Assembly (NCBI GenBank): GCA_965227695.1
Contig: OZ245760.1
Span: 1,488,001 to 1,552,000 of the forward strand
Length of the DNA stretch: 64,000 nucleotides
Direction of reading: 5' to 3'
DNA from: UBA1858 sp965227695
GTDB lineage: Bacteria; Pseudomonadota; Gammaproteobacteria; UBA4575
The notes under the pieces are model-generated. The model saw only the letters and a list, made by a program, of their open reading frames with translations. It did no database searches and was not told the DNA's origin. Positions 1 through 7,899 of this stretch are shown here, one piece after another. The stretch's first letter is position 1; each line of letters starts with the position of its first letter. The position numbers and the translations under genes were made by a program.

Positions 1-76
1 CTGACGCCAGGGTGCTGGCAGGAAATAACATGATGGTCAGAAACAGGGCTGGAACTGCAGAGTACAAGTAAGACAT
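1..76 (-). CDS. Partial gene: N-terminus of a probable exported protein
   Basis: Reading the minus strand from an ATG at 76-74 gives 25 codons to the window edge with no stop. The peptide begins MSYLYSAVPALF, continues hydrophobic and ends in Ala/Ser-rich residues (PASTLAS), which looks like a Sec signal peptide. It starts 17 bp after the stop of the oxidoreductase gene at 94, so it is likely the next gene of the same transcript. No clear Shine-Dalgarno was found. The rest lies outside the window, so no function can be given. Confidence 0.4.
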   Translation of the reverse strand, partial: MSYLYSAVPALFLTIMLFPASTLAS

Positions 77-93
77 GGATGCATTAAGCCTTA

Positions 94-681
94 TCATAGT
101 GAAGCTTCTCCAAGTTGTTGAATTTTATCTAGCCACTTGCGACGCTTTTTGTCGCTGGAATCAATTTGTCCAATAATACAATGTCTGACCGGTGCGAATC
201 CGACAAATTTCAGAATGTTCTGCTCCAGGCTTTTCAGGCTGTGTGCGTGAAAGACCCAACGATAAATCCACGCCGGCATTCCCATGGTGATGATAACCCT
301 GGCAGATTTATCTTTCAGCAATTTTCTGGGCCACTTTGAGGAAGCCTCCATGCTAAAAGCAACATTTGGTCTTAAAACATGCTCAAGCAGGTTCTTAAGG
401 ACGGCTGGCATGGTTCCAAGCCATAAAGGGTAAATGATTACCATATGATCGGCTTCCTGCAGATACTTTTGAGCGCGGATAATGGATACGTCCCTTGTAG
501 CCTGGTTGAATTCTGACTGGTTTTTTAAAAAGGGTACAGAGATTTCCGCGGCCACTATGGTTTCTACCTGATGACCATTTTTGACAGCACCTTCGGCATA
601 TGCCCTGGCCAGCGCATGGCAATAATGGCCTTTCTCGGGGTCGGGATGCCCCTGGATAATCACAATGTTTTTTGACTTCAT
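94..681 (-). CDS. NAD(P)H:quinone oxidoreductase, flavodoxin-like fold (KefF/MdaB type)
   Basis: The protein has a flavodoxin-like Rossmann start (KNIVIIQGHPDP), then YPLWLGTMPAVLKNLLEHVL, the FMN-binding and dimer signature of the NQO/KefF family, and a later IITMGMPAW loop. Members transfer two electrons from NAD(P)H to quinones, and some activate Kef potassium efflux. An upstream in-frame ATG at 729 would add 16 residues, but homology begins at the ATG at 681, giving 195 residues. It is divergent from an antiporter gene about 120 bp away, which recalls KefF-KefC pairs, but that antiporter is not clearly KefC. Substrate is unknown. Confidence 0.75.
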   Translation of the reverse strand: MKSKNIVIIQGHPDPEKGHYCHALARAYAEGAVKNGHQVETIVAAEISVPFLKNQSEFNQATRDVSIIRAQKYLQEADHMVIIYPLWLGTMPAVLKNLLEHVLRPNVAFSMEASSKWPRKLLKDKSARVIITMGMPAWIYRWVFHAHSLKSLEQNILKFVGFAPVRHCIIGQIDSSDKKRRKWLDKIQQLGEASL

Positions 682-803
682 CGCAAAAATATAAAGTAAG
701 GGCGAGCGAATGTTGTTGATGCATATCAAATTCAGTTATCGATCGTTATATATGCTTGTCCTCTAAACACGACGACCTGATTAAAATTTGTGGAAGAAGA
801 TCA

Positions 804-1973
804 TTGAGTGAGTCTTACGAGATTCTGCTGGCATTGGGATGTATCTTGCTGCTTGGTTTATATGCAGATACTTTAGGTAAACGCCTGAAGTTACCCCGGG
901 TTACGCTACTGATACTTTTTGGTGTTGGGCTGGGTGTGAATGGCTTCGATGTCATTCCTGAAGCTTTAATTGATAGCTACGAGATTATTGCGGATACTGC
1001 ATTGGTCATGATTGGTTTTCTGGTCGGCGGTAAACTTTCCAAAAACGAGCTGGCCAAAAGTGGCTATCATGCTGTTTTGCTCACGCTTGTCATTGTCTTC
1101 TCTACCATTGTCATTGTCAGTGTCGGTCTGCATCTGGCTGGCATGAGTTGGTCGATAGCATTGATATTGGGCTGCATTGCATCAGCCACAGCGCCGGCAG
1201 CAACGCTGGATGTGATTCTGGAATCCGGAAAATCGACCAAATTCGTAGACCGACTGGTGACAGTCGTTGCTCTGGATGATTTGATCGCCCTGATGATATT
1301 TAGCTTGCTGTTATCCATTTTCATCAATAGTGCGGACTTGGATATTCACGGACACAATGCTGTTTTTGAGTCACTCAAAGAAATATCAGGCGCCACATTG
1401 CTGGGCATAATTATCGGCTATCCTGCATCAATACTGACAGGCAAGGCGAAACCGGGCAGTCCACTGTTAATTGAAGCATTAGGCCTGATAATGATATGTG
1501 GGGGGCTGGCAAAATATTTCGAAGTCTCTTATCTGATTGCTGCCATCACCATGGGGGTGATTGTAACCAACTTCGCAAAGCATCATGAATATGCCTTTTA
1601 TGAGATTGAAGGAATAGAAAAACCATTCATGATGTTGTTTTTTATACTCGCGGGTGCCTCAACGCCACTGCAGATTGAGTATCCGCTTATTGTAATTATC
1701 ATTATCTATGTGTGTTTGAGGATAACAGGTAAAGCCATGGGTGGTTATGTCGGGGGATGTATTGTTGGTATGACACCTGTAGCCAGAAAATGGACCGGTT
1801 TGGCGCTTCTGCCACAGGCGGGCGTCGCGCTTGGCATGATGCTGGTGGCCGCAAATTATATGTCCGGGTACCACGCCCAGATATTGAATATTGTCATTAT
1901 CAGCACTATTATTTTCGAAATAATAGGTCCGGTTTTTACTTATAAAGCCATTCAAAAGGTCTCCGCTATCTGA
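804..1973 (+). CDS. Monovalent cation:proton antiporter (CPA family)
   Basis: This is a hydrophobic protein with about 11-12 membrane segments. The family pattern is visible: an N-terminal half with the gate motif around SATAPAATLDVILE and a following VVALDDLIALMIF, the paired acidic site of Na+/H+ exchangers. There is no TrkA-N regulatory domain after the membrane part, so it is shorter than KefB/KefC. I prefer the TTG at 804 because GGAAGAAG lies 4-11 bases upstream; a TTG at 756 would add 16 polar residues. The gene is 7 bp ahead of a formate/nitrite-type channel and probably co-transcribed with it. Ion specificity is not readable. Confidence 0.72.
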   Translation: MSESYEILLALGCILLLGLYADTLGKRLKLPRVTLLILFGVGLGVNGFDVIPEALIDSYEIIADTALVMIGFLVGGKLSKNELAKSGYHAVLLTLVIVFSTIVIVSVGLHLAGMSWSIALILGCIASATAPAATLDVILESGKSTKFVDRLVTVVALDDLIALMIFSLLLSIFINSADLDIHGHNAVFESLKEISGATLLGIIIGYPASILTGKAKPGSPLLIEALGLIMICGGLAKYFEVSYLIAAITMGVIVTNFAKHHEYAFYEIEGIEKPFMMLFFILAGASTPLQIEYPLIVIIIIYVCLRITGKAMGGYVGGCIVGMTPVARKWTGLALLPQAGVALGMMLVAANYMSGYHAQILNIVIISTIIFEIIGPVFTYKAIQKVSAI

Positions 1974-1980
1974 ATTTGAT

Positions 1981-2784
1981 ATGAAAAATAATAATCCCCC
2001 AACGCATGATGCAATACTGGATGCCTATACGCCCGCACGTATCGCACAGTTGGTCGAGGCCAGCGGAGTCACAAAAACCAGTCAAAAATTCCATAAACTA
2101 TTTGTTCTTGGCCTGTTGGCTGGTGTGTTTATCAGCTTTGGCGCAATGTTTTATACATTGGTAATCACAGATAGTCAGCTTGGCTACGGTATGACAAGGC
2201 TGATTGGTGGCGTGGTTTTTTCACTGGGTCTGGTTCTGGTCGTCGTGGCGGGTGCAGAGCTATTTACAGGAAATAATCTGATCGTGATGGCATGGGCGAA
2301 TCATGATGTCTCAACAAAACATCTTTTATATAACTGGGTTGTAGTCTATTTTTCCAATTTTTTTGGTGCGTTAATGGCGGCATTTGCCATGTTTTACTCC
2401 GGGCTTCTCGAGCAGAATCATCAGGTTCAGGCTTCTGCGTTAAGTATTGCTGATGCGAAAATGATGATACCTGCACTGGAATTATTTATTCGTGCAATCA
2501 TGTGTAATACGCTGGTTTGTCTGGCGGTTTGGCTGTGTATTGCTGCACATGATGTTGCCAGCAAAGTACTTGCAATTGTATTTCCCATCTCCGCATTTGT
2601 CGCGCTTGGTTTTGAACATTCAGTTGCAAATATGTATTTCATTCCGTTGGCCATGATGCACGACAGTGTTAATATCACTCAATACGAGTTTATAATCCAC
2701 TTGGTGACTGTGACGATAGGTAATGTGATCGGTGGCAGTGTTTTTGTGGCATTAGTATACTGGCTGGTATATCTCAAAAAATAA
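1981..2784 (+). CDS. Formate/nitrite transporter (FNT) family channel
   Basis: The 267-residue protein has six predicted membrane segments. FNT signatures are present: the AGAELFTGNNL loop, and GFEHSVANMYFIPLA, whose His is the central pore histidine of FocA/NirC channels. FNT pentamers conduct formate, nitrite or hydrosulfide. It starts 7 bp after the antiporter gene, so the pair likely forms an operon. Formate is the product of the H4MPT pathway encoded later in this window, so formate export or re-uptake is the most economical guess, but nitrite or HS- cannot be excluded by sequence. Confidence 0.85.
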   Translation: MKNNNPPTHDAILDAYTPARIAQLVEASGVTKTSQKFHKLFVLGLLAGVFISFGAMFYTLVITDSQLGYGMTRLIGGVVFSLGLVLVVVAGAELFTGNNLIVMAWANHDVSTKHLLYNWVVVYFSNFFGALMAAFAMFYSGLLEQNHQVQASALSIADAKMMIPALELFIRAIMCNTLVCLAVWLCIAAHDVASKVLAIVFPISAFVALGFEHSVANMYFIPLAMMHDSVNITQYEFIIHLVTVTIGNVIGGSVFVALVYWLVYLKK

Positions 2785-2873
2785 CAGGCCTGCATTGTTG
2801 ACTTATATCAACCATCAGGCGCGTAATTTTTCATACATTGTCAGCAATCAATTATCCAGCAAGGTTGCATATA

Positions 2874-3104
2874 ATGTCAGAGCAAAACAAAGAGATTGAT
2901 AAGCTTCACCAGGACAGGGAAAGGCTCGAAGAAAAAATTGAATCGATCAGACGGGACCTGAAACAGGGCCTCGATGCTTCAAGCGACGAACAGGCTATTC
3001 AGCTTGAGAACTATGATGTGCTCATGGAGATCCTTAAAATATCAGAAGATGAATTGGAGAGCGTCAATCAAAAAATCAGTCACCTTCAAAACGCAAATCC
3101 GTAG
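2874..3104 (+). CDS. Small coiled-coil protein resembling the N-terminal half of DksA/TraR
   Basis: The 76-residue product is rich in charged heptads. Its centre, with a RRDLKQGLDASSDEQAIQLEN run followed by VLMEIL, resembles the coiled-coil part of TraR/DksA-family proteins, where DxxEQAxxxEN precedes the C4 zinc finger. Here the protein stops at HLQNANP and no cysteines follow in the frame, so the zinc finger is absent. I chose the ATG at 2874, with AAGG about 7 bases upstream, over an upstream in-frame ATG at 2838 that adds 12 residues. Role unknown. Homology to DksA is an inference from pattern. Confidence 0.6.
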   Translation: MSEQNKEIDKLHQDRERLEEKIESIRRDLKQGLDASSDEQAIQLENYDVLMEILKISEDELESVNQKISHLQNANP

Positions 3105-3333
3105 TCAGCTTTCCACGCTCAATGACGGCAGACAAAACTTCAGGGAAAGTTTCCCGTTAAACTCGTTGACTAATTATCATTCTGCATTTATTGATGTTTG
3201 ATATGTAAATCAATCAACAAAGCTCTTATCTTTTCTGGTCACCGGTTGATAATGTCGCGATTTCTCAACCATGACCCACTACCGCGGATGCTTTATATTA
3301 GTATTCTTGGGGTTTTTCTAATATATTGCCAAA

Positions 3334-3900
3334 ATGTTACCCCTGAACAACATCCGGTTGGTTTTATATTTCTTTCTGTGCCTGTTTTTCGCACTTGAAC
3401 TTGCCGCATTGCAGCGCGGCAGTCATTATATCTACGATATCCCGATGTGTATGTTGTTGCTTTATCTGGCTTACCGGTACAGAGATGCAATTCATTTAAA
3501 TCACTGGCATTATTTTTTATTTTCATTGTTCCTTTTAGCACATTGTGTCGGTTTATATGACGCCTATTTGCTGTATCCCTTTGGCATTGAATATGATTAT
3601 TTTGTGCATGGTTATTTTGGGCTCGTTGCCAGTCTGATTATCTTGAGATGGATGACACTTTCTTATAATACAATCGATTATAAAATACTTGTTTTATTTG
3701 CATTATTCTTTGTCCTGGGTATCTCCGCATTACATGAACTTTATGAATTCCTGGGGGCTGTATTGCTGGGCAAAGGGGAAGGTGTACTGTTTATTGGTGC
3801 TGGTGATCTTGATCCCTGGGATACACAAAAAGATATGCTGAATAACCTGTTAGGCGCATTAATGGGTATCGCCGCCGCCGGCCTGATTAAAAAGTGGTGA
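3334..3900 (+). CDS. DUF2238 (YjdF-like) inner membrane protein
   Basis: This 188-residue protein has five to six membrane segments. Conserved features of the YjdF/DUF2238 family are visible: a short polar segment with GLYDAY, then EYDYFVHGYFG, a later HELYEFLG, and a C-terminal DPWDTQKDMLNNLLGALMG. The conserved Asp, His and Glu residues in membrane-adjacent positions suggest a metal or proton role, but no function is established for the family. It stands alone on the plus strand. The 229 bp before it contain a short overlapping reading frame that I do not consider coding. Confidence 0.72.
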   Translation: MLPLNNIRLVLYFFLCLFFALELAALQRGSHYIYDIPMCMLLLYLAYRYRDAIHLNHWHYFLFSLFLLAHCVGLYDAYLLYPFGIEYDYFVHGYFGLVASLIILRWMTLSYNTIDYKILVLFALFFVLGISALHELYEFLGAVLLGKGEGVLFIGAGDLDPWDTQKDMLNNLLGALMGIAAAGLIKKW

Positions 3901-4002
3901 TACAAGTTATCTGTTATTGATATTTGTCATATCATTACCGCAGTGGCATGCTAGAATTCAATATAGTGGTTAATTAGTGATGACCAGACACCGGAGAATG
4001 AG

Positions 4003-4296
4003 ATGTCGCACAAGGATCAGTTAGTCGAGCAGAAGATTCGTGAATACCAGTCACGTTTAAAACATATCGATGAATTAATTGACAACGCCAAAAAAAATTG
4101 TGAGATGGATGAGCATATGCGTGAGCTGGAAGAAATAAAAGCTCAGCGAAAAAGGCTCACAGATCCTAAAGATATGATCGCGGATCTTTCTCAAACCAAC
4201 TGGCAGGCCAAAACAATAGAAAGTGCTGGCCCATTGGCCTTGATTGATAGTGTCGCCCAGCGCATAGAGAAACTGGTAGAAAAAATAGATTCCTGA
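4003..4296 (+). CDS. Hypothetical coiled-coil protein
   Basis: The 97-residue product is highly charged and almost entirely helical by composition, with heptad-like spacing in residues 8-55 (KIREYQSRLKHIDELI). No signal peptide, membrane segment or cysteine cluster is present. The start is supported by GGAGAATGAG immediately before the ATG. I do not recognise a family. It resembles the coiled-coil gene at 2874 in style, not in sequence. Confidence 0.6.
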   Translation: MSHKDQLVEQKIREYQSRLKHIDELIDNAKKNCEMDEHMRELEEIKAQRKRLTDPKDMIADLSQTNWQAKTIESAGPLALIDSVAQRIEKLVEKIDS

Positions 4297-4642
4297 AAAT
4301 ATTAATATAAAAATATCTGTTTTGAACGGCAATAGAATTGCCATGCCTTTTTCGCACAATAAAAGCACCCCGGTAGATTTATATAAAGTTACCCTGGAGA
4401 GCTTGCAAGTCCTCAACATGAGCTGTCATTCAAGCATTCCCGATCCCGGCCGATAACCATCCTGTCTACCGCGGTAAGGCGCACAGCAGACATTGTTCTC
4501 AAATGCGGTTTATTGGCTGGATTTGATTATTTAACATAGGTCAAGGTCGGATTATACGTTCACGGATAACGTTGATTGTCTATAAATGCAAATGACATAT
4601 GGTCTAATCTGCTAATATCGAATAAAACGGACTAATAAAATA
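4297..4642. other. Intergenic region upstream of sthA, no gene seen
   Basis: This 346-bp stretch separates a coiled-coil gene from sthA. Short reading frames on both strands lack Shine-Dalgarno signals and familiar sequence. I see no convincing intrinsic terminator. It presumably holds the sthA promoter, but no single -35/-10 pair stands out. Confidence 0.5.
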
Positions 4643-6043
4643 ATGGATGTTCAAGAACATTTTGATATGCTGGTCATCGGCAGTGGTCCGGCTGGCAAGC
4701 GCGCGGTCGTGCAAGCTGCCAAGCTGGGAAAACACGCTGCCGTGGTGGAGCGTGCTCACCAGGTTGGCGGGGTTTCAGTACATACCGGGACAATTCCAAG
4801 TAAGACCTTGCGTGAAACGGCATTATATTTAAGTGGATTCCGACAGCGAACTTTTTATGGGAATTCATTCCGCCTGAAAGATGACTTATGTGCAGAAGAT
4901 CTTTTCAGACGTGTTGATATGACACGTCAGTATGAAGTCCAGGTCATGGAAAACCAGTTTTATCGCAATGGCGCTAAAGTGTTACATGGCTGTGCATCAT
5001 TTATAGACAAACATACCATCATGGTGGATGACTGCGGCCAGCAATCAATCTACACGGCAGATTATATCTTGATTGCAACCGGTACCCATCCATATCGCCC
5101 TTCGAATATACCTTTTAACGGAAAAAATGTCGTTGACAGTGATGAAATTCTTAACATACAGGAAATACCGCGAAGCCTTGCTGTTATTGGCGCGGGTGTT
5201 ATAGGGATCGAATATGCCACTATTTTCGCTGCTCTGGACACACAGATTACAGTGATTGACGTCAGGGAGAAGTTTTTAGAGTTTATAGATAAAGAAATAG
5301 TTGATGAACTTGAGCATGATATGCGCACTGCCGGGGCCACATTCTGTCTGGGAGACTCGGTTGGCGATATTGTCGAAAATGCCGATGAAACGGTCACCAT
5401 CAAGTTAAATAGTGGGCGTACGGTGGTGACTGAGATGGTGCTATTTGCATCAGGCCGGGCGGGGACAGTCGACGGGCTGAATCTTGAAAATATTGGTCTT
5501 GAAGCTGATCAACGTGGTCGTATTGCTGTCAATAGTCACTATCAAACATCCATTCCAAACGTTTATGCTGCCGGTGACATTATCGGCTTCCCGGCGCTGG
5601 CTGCCACTTCAATGGAGCAGGGCAGGCATGCAGCGTGTCATGCATTTGGTCTTAAGGTGGATAACGAGCCTAAAAACTTCCCTTATGGTATCTATTCGGT
5701 GCCGGAAGTGAGTATGGTCGGTATGACAGAACAGCAGGTGAAGCAACAGGGGTTGAGCTACGAGGTTGGTGTGGCCAGGTTTGCAGAAACATCGCGTGGC
5801 TTAATAGGCGGCCGGACAGATGGGATGTTAAAAATGATTTTCTCAACCACGGACGGAAAGCTGCTTGGTGTACATATCATTGGTGAAGGTGCGACCGAGC
5901 TTATTCACATCGGTCAGGCTATTCTGACCCTGGAAAAAGGAATTAATTATTTTACAGAAACGACATTCAATTACCCGACTTTAGCCGAGGCTTATAAAAT
6001 CGCTGCACTGAATGCATGGAACAGGATGTCCGCGAGACATTAA
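4643..6043 (+). CDS. sthA: Soluble pyridine nucleotide transhydrogenase (Si-specific)
   Basis: The 466-residue flavoprotein belongs to the pyridine nucleotide-disulfide oxidoreductase family. It has the FAD motif GSGPAGKRAVVQAAKLG near residue 13, a TGTIPSKTLRE segment typical of SthA in place of the redox CXXXXC disulfide, a second GXGXXG motif (GAGVIGIEYA) for NAD(P), and the third FAD motif ending in YAAGDIIGFPALA. It interconverts NADPH and NADH in the cytosol. In a methylotroph it could balance NADH and NADPH formed by MtdB and formate dehydrogenase; that link is inferred. It appears monocistronic. Confidence 0.9.
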   Translation: MDVQEHFDMLVIGSGPAGKRAVVQAAKLGKHAAVVERAHQVGGVSVHTGTIPSKTLRETALYLSGFRQRTFYGNSFRLKDDLCAEDLFRRVDMTRQYEVQVMENQFYRNGAKVLHGCASFIDKHTIMVDDCGQQSIYTADYILIATGTHPYRPSNIPFNGKNVVDSDEILNIQEIPRSLAVIGAGVIGIEYATIFAALDTQITVIDVREKFLEFIDKEIVDELEHDMRTAGATFCLGDSVGDIVENADETVTIKLNSGRTVVTEMVLFASGRAGTVDGLNLENIGLEADQRGRIAVNSHYQTSIPNVYAAGDIIGFPALAATSMEQGRHAACHAFGLKVDNEPKNFPYGIYSVPEVSMVGMTEQQVKQQGLSYEVGVARFAETSRGLIGGRTDGMLKMIFSTTDGKLLGVHIIGEGATELIHIGQAILTLEKGINYFTETTFNYPTLAEAYKIAALNAWNRMSARH

Positions 6044-6118
6044 CTGTCTGTGATGTGAATGCTCGCTTGATTTAATGACTCAGACATGCAGAGCAAATAA
6101 TAAATTCACTGAATTTTA

Positions 6119-6433
6119 TTACTTCAGGTGCCTGAGTTTCTGCTTTAGCAGGTATTGAACATAAGCACGGCGCGAAAATTTATCATGTTCCAGTGACCAG
6201 TTTTGGCACCACCATGCATAGCTGACCGGATCAATGGATAATCTTTCAAATGGTTTACAGCGATTAGTCAAAATGACTACACTTTTATCAGCATGTGCCA
6301 GCCATACAGCATAGCTTTTATGAAAACTCTCCTTGTCCTTCGAGATTTCTTTCATCCTGTTCCATGCACTTTCAGAGTACCATGGTATGCCTACCACGGG
6401 CTGCGGGTTTCTGACGCTGTTAACATGATTCAT
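6119..6433 (-). CDS. Hypothetical protein, 104 residues
   Basis: The protein has a composition typical of a real cytosolic protein, with a core of aromatic residues: PQPVVGIPWYSESAWNRMKEI near residue 11 and a tryptophan-rich SYAWWCQNW near residue 72. The pattern 'I-P-W-Y ... W ... M ... D ... YAVWLA' resembles small conserved proteins of unknown function in proteobacteria. The start is an ATG with GGA five bases upstream. There are no membrane segments or signal peptide. Function unknown. Confidence 0.6.
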   Translation of the reverse strand: MNHVNSVRNPQPVVGIPWYSESAWNRMKEISKDKESFHKSYAVWLAHADKSVVILTNRCKPFERLSIDPVSYAWWCQNWSLEHDKFSRRAYVQYLLKQKLRHLK

Positions 6434-6610
6434 ACAAATCCGTCTGTCACTGGTAGCGATGATAATTGGCCTGAGAAATGATTTACATTATCCGGTTACA
6501 CAGAGAAAGATATATCAGTTATCAGGATAACCTGTACGTAAGTGAGGATATATGGCGGATCGCCGGCGTATTTTGCTTCAGTGAACGTGCAGCAGTGTTT
6601 TGCCAGAAGC

Positions 6611-6835
6611 CTATTTTTGATCGTTTATCTTGCGTAATGCAGTCAGCTCGCGCTCTTTTAAGATATTTATGTCTTCATCCAATTGCCGGGCTACGACGTT
6701 CAGGCTGATTCCCTGTCTTATATGCTCGGTGTCACTCTGTTGATTGCCAAGCTGGTCTATGTTGTCAACACCATACCTCAGACATAGTACTTTAGCCTCC
6801 ATTGTAGTGAGTGTGTCATTTGCGTCATCCGACAT
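6611..6835 (-). CDS. Small stand-alone sigma-70 region 4-like protein
   Basis: The 74-residue product aligns by eye with region 4 of RpoD-type sigma factors. LTTMEAKVLCLRYGVD near residue 9 matches the start of region 4 (LTxREAKVLRxRFGID in E. coli RpoD). SLNVVARQLDED, followed by ERELTALRKI, corresponds to the helix-turn-helix and the C-terminal ALRKLR. Regions 1-3 are absent and no reading frame upstream restores them. The start has a purine-rich AGAGAAG ribosome site. It could be a regulator that binds -35 elements or RNA polymerase flap, or a decayed sigma fragment. Function is not established. Confidence 0.6.
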   Translation of the reverse strand: MSDDANDTLTTMEAKVLCLRYGVDNIDQLGNQQSDTEHIRQGISLNVVARQLDEDINILKERELTALRKINDQK

Positions 6836-7076
6836 TATTTCTTCTCTTCTTTTGATGATTGGCTATACGTAATACAATGTATGTTGTTACAGGGTGCCAC
6901 GTGTGCCAATGCCCTTAATATTTGCTGAGAATGATTTTATTTAAAACACAGAACCGGGTAGTGACTAAAATCACATGTATCTCGAGATTGACATAATTTA
7001 ACAATCTTTTATGTGGAGTTGGCAGTGCTTCAAAAATATTAAACCCGGTCAATAACTGGACGATTTTTCAAATCCA

Positions 7077-7889
7077 ATGAGTATTATTGATGTCCCTTAC
7101 GCAGCACCTAAAGTCATACTGTTTGACTGGCATGCGACGCTGGTCGATACACATGATGCCATGTACCACGCCATCGATGATGTTTTACCCAAGCTTGAGG
7201 AACTTAATCTGATAGATCGCATGGTTAAAACAAAGGACAGTAAAACTCTCGAAGATGCCAAGTTGGTGAAATATGTCAGAGAAAACTACAAGTTACATCC
7301 CAAGGTCAAGGCCAGTCGCAGGGTCTCAAGAACAGATATATTCCAGGTATTATTTGGTAAAGATGAACAAGCAAAGCGAATAGTGCATGAAGCATTCGAT
7401 GATGCATATCGCAATTACTATGGAGAGGTGCATCCTTTTGAAGAAGACATCGAAAATATGCTGCAGGATCTGCATCAGCTAAACATAAAAATAGGTGCGC
7501 TGACCAATCGCAATCGCGAGTTCATGATGCATGAAGTGAATGTGGTCTGCGAAGGAGGGTGGGAACATTATTTTCATACCATTGTATGCGGTGATGATGT
7601 GCCAAGAAGAAAACCGGCACCTGATCAAATACACCAGGCGTTAAAAAATCTGGATGTCACGCCAAATCTTGACTGCTGGTATGTTGGCGACAGTACAACT
7701 GATGTGATTGCCGCCAAAGAGGCAAAAATAACCGCCATTTACTACAATGGGGCGAACTGGACCCGGGAGTGGATTGATAAAATATTTCCGGGTACCACAG
7801 ACCACCCGCATCGACCGGAACTGGTTGTTAATAATTTCAAGGAGTTAATGCACTGGGTGAGGCTGGAGAAATTTGCGATTTCAGAATAA
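7077..7889 (+). CDS. HAD-superfamily hydrolase with His at the +2 position of motif I
   Basis: The 270-residue protein has the four HAD motifs: motif I FDWHATL (nucleophile Asp17), motif II ALTNRN, motif III Lys in RRKPAPDQ, and motif IV YVGDSTTDVIAAK. An alpha-helical cap lies between motifs I and II, as in phosphoglycolate-phosphatase-like (subfamily I) enzymes. In most phosphatases the residue two after the nucleophile is Asp, acting as general acid; here it is His19. The reaction may therefore differ from ordinary phosphomonoester hydrolysis. It is convergent with the photolyase gene, with a 10-bp gap. Substrate unknown. Confidence 0.8.
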   Translation: MSIIDVPYAAPKVILFDWHATLVDTHDAMYHAIDDVLPKLEELNLIDRMVKTKDSKTLEDAKLVKYVRENYKLHPKVKASRRVSRTDIFQVLFGKDEQAKRIVHEAFDDAYRNYYGEVHPFEEDIENMLQDLHQLNIKIGALTNRNREFMMHEVNVVCEGGWEHYFHTIVCGDDVPRRKPAPDQIHQALKNLDVTPNLDCWYVGDSTTDVIAAKEAKITAIYYNGANWTREWIDKIFPGTTDHPHRPELVVNNFKELMHWVRLEKFAISE

Positions 7890-7899
7890 GCGCTATTGG

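Noticed and set aside
3198..3398. A 66-residue frame overlapping the start of the YjdF-like gene, considered as a frameshifted N-terminus
   Set aside because: Its sequence does not continue the family pattern and the YjdF-like protein already has a complete first membrane helix.
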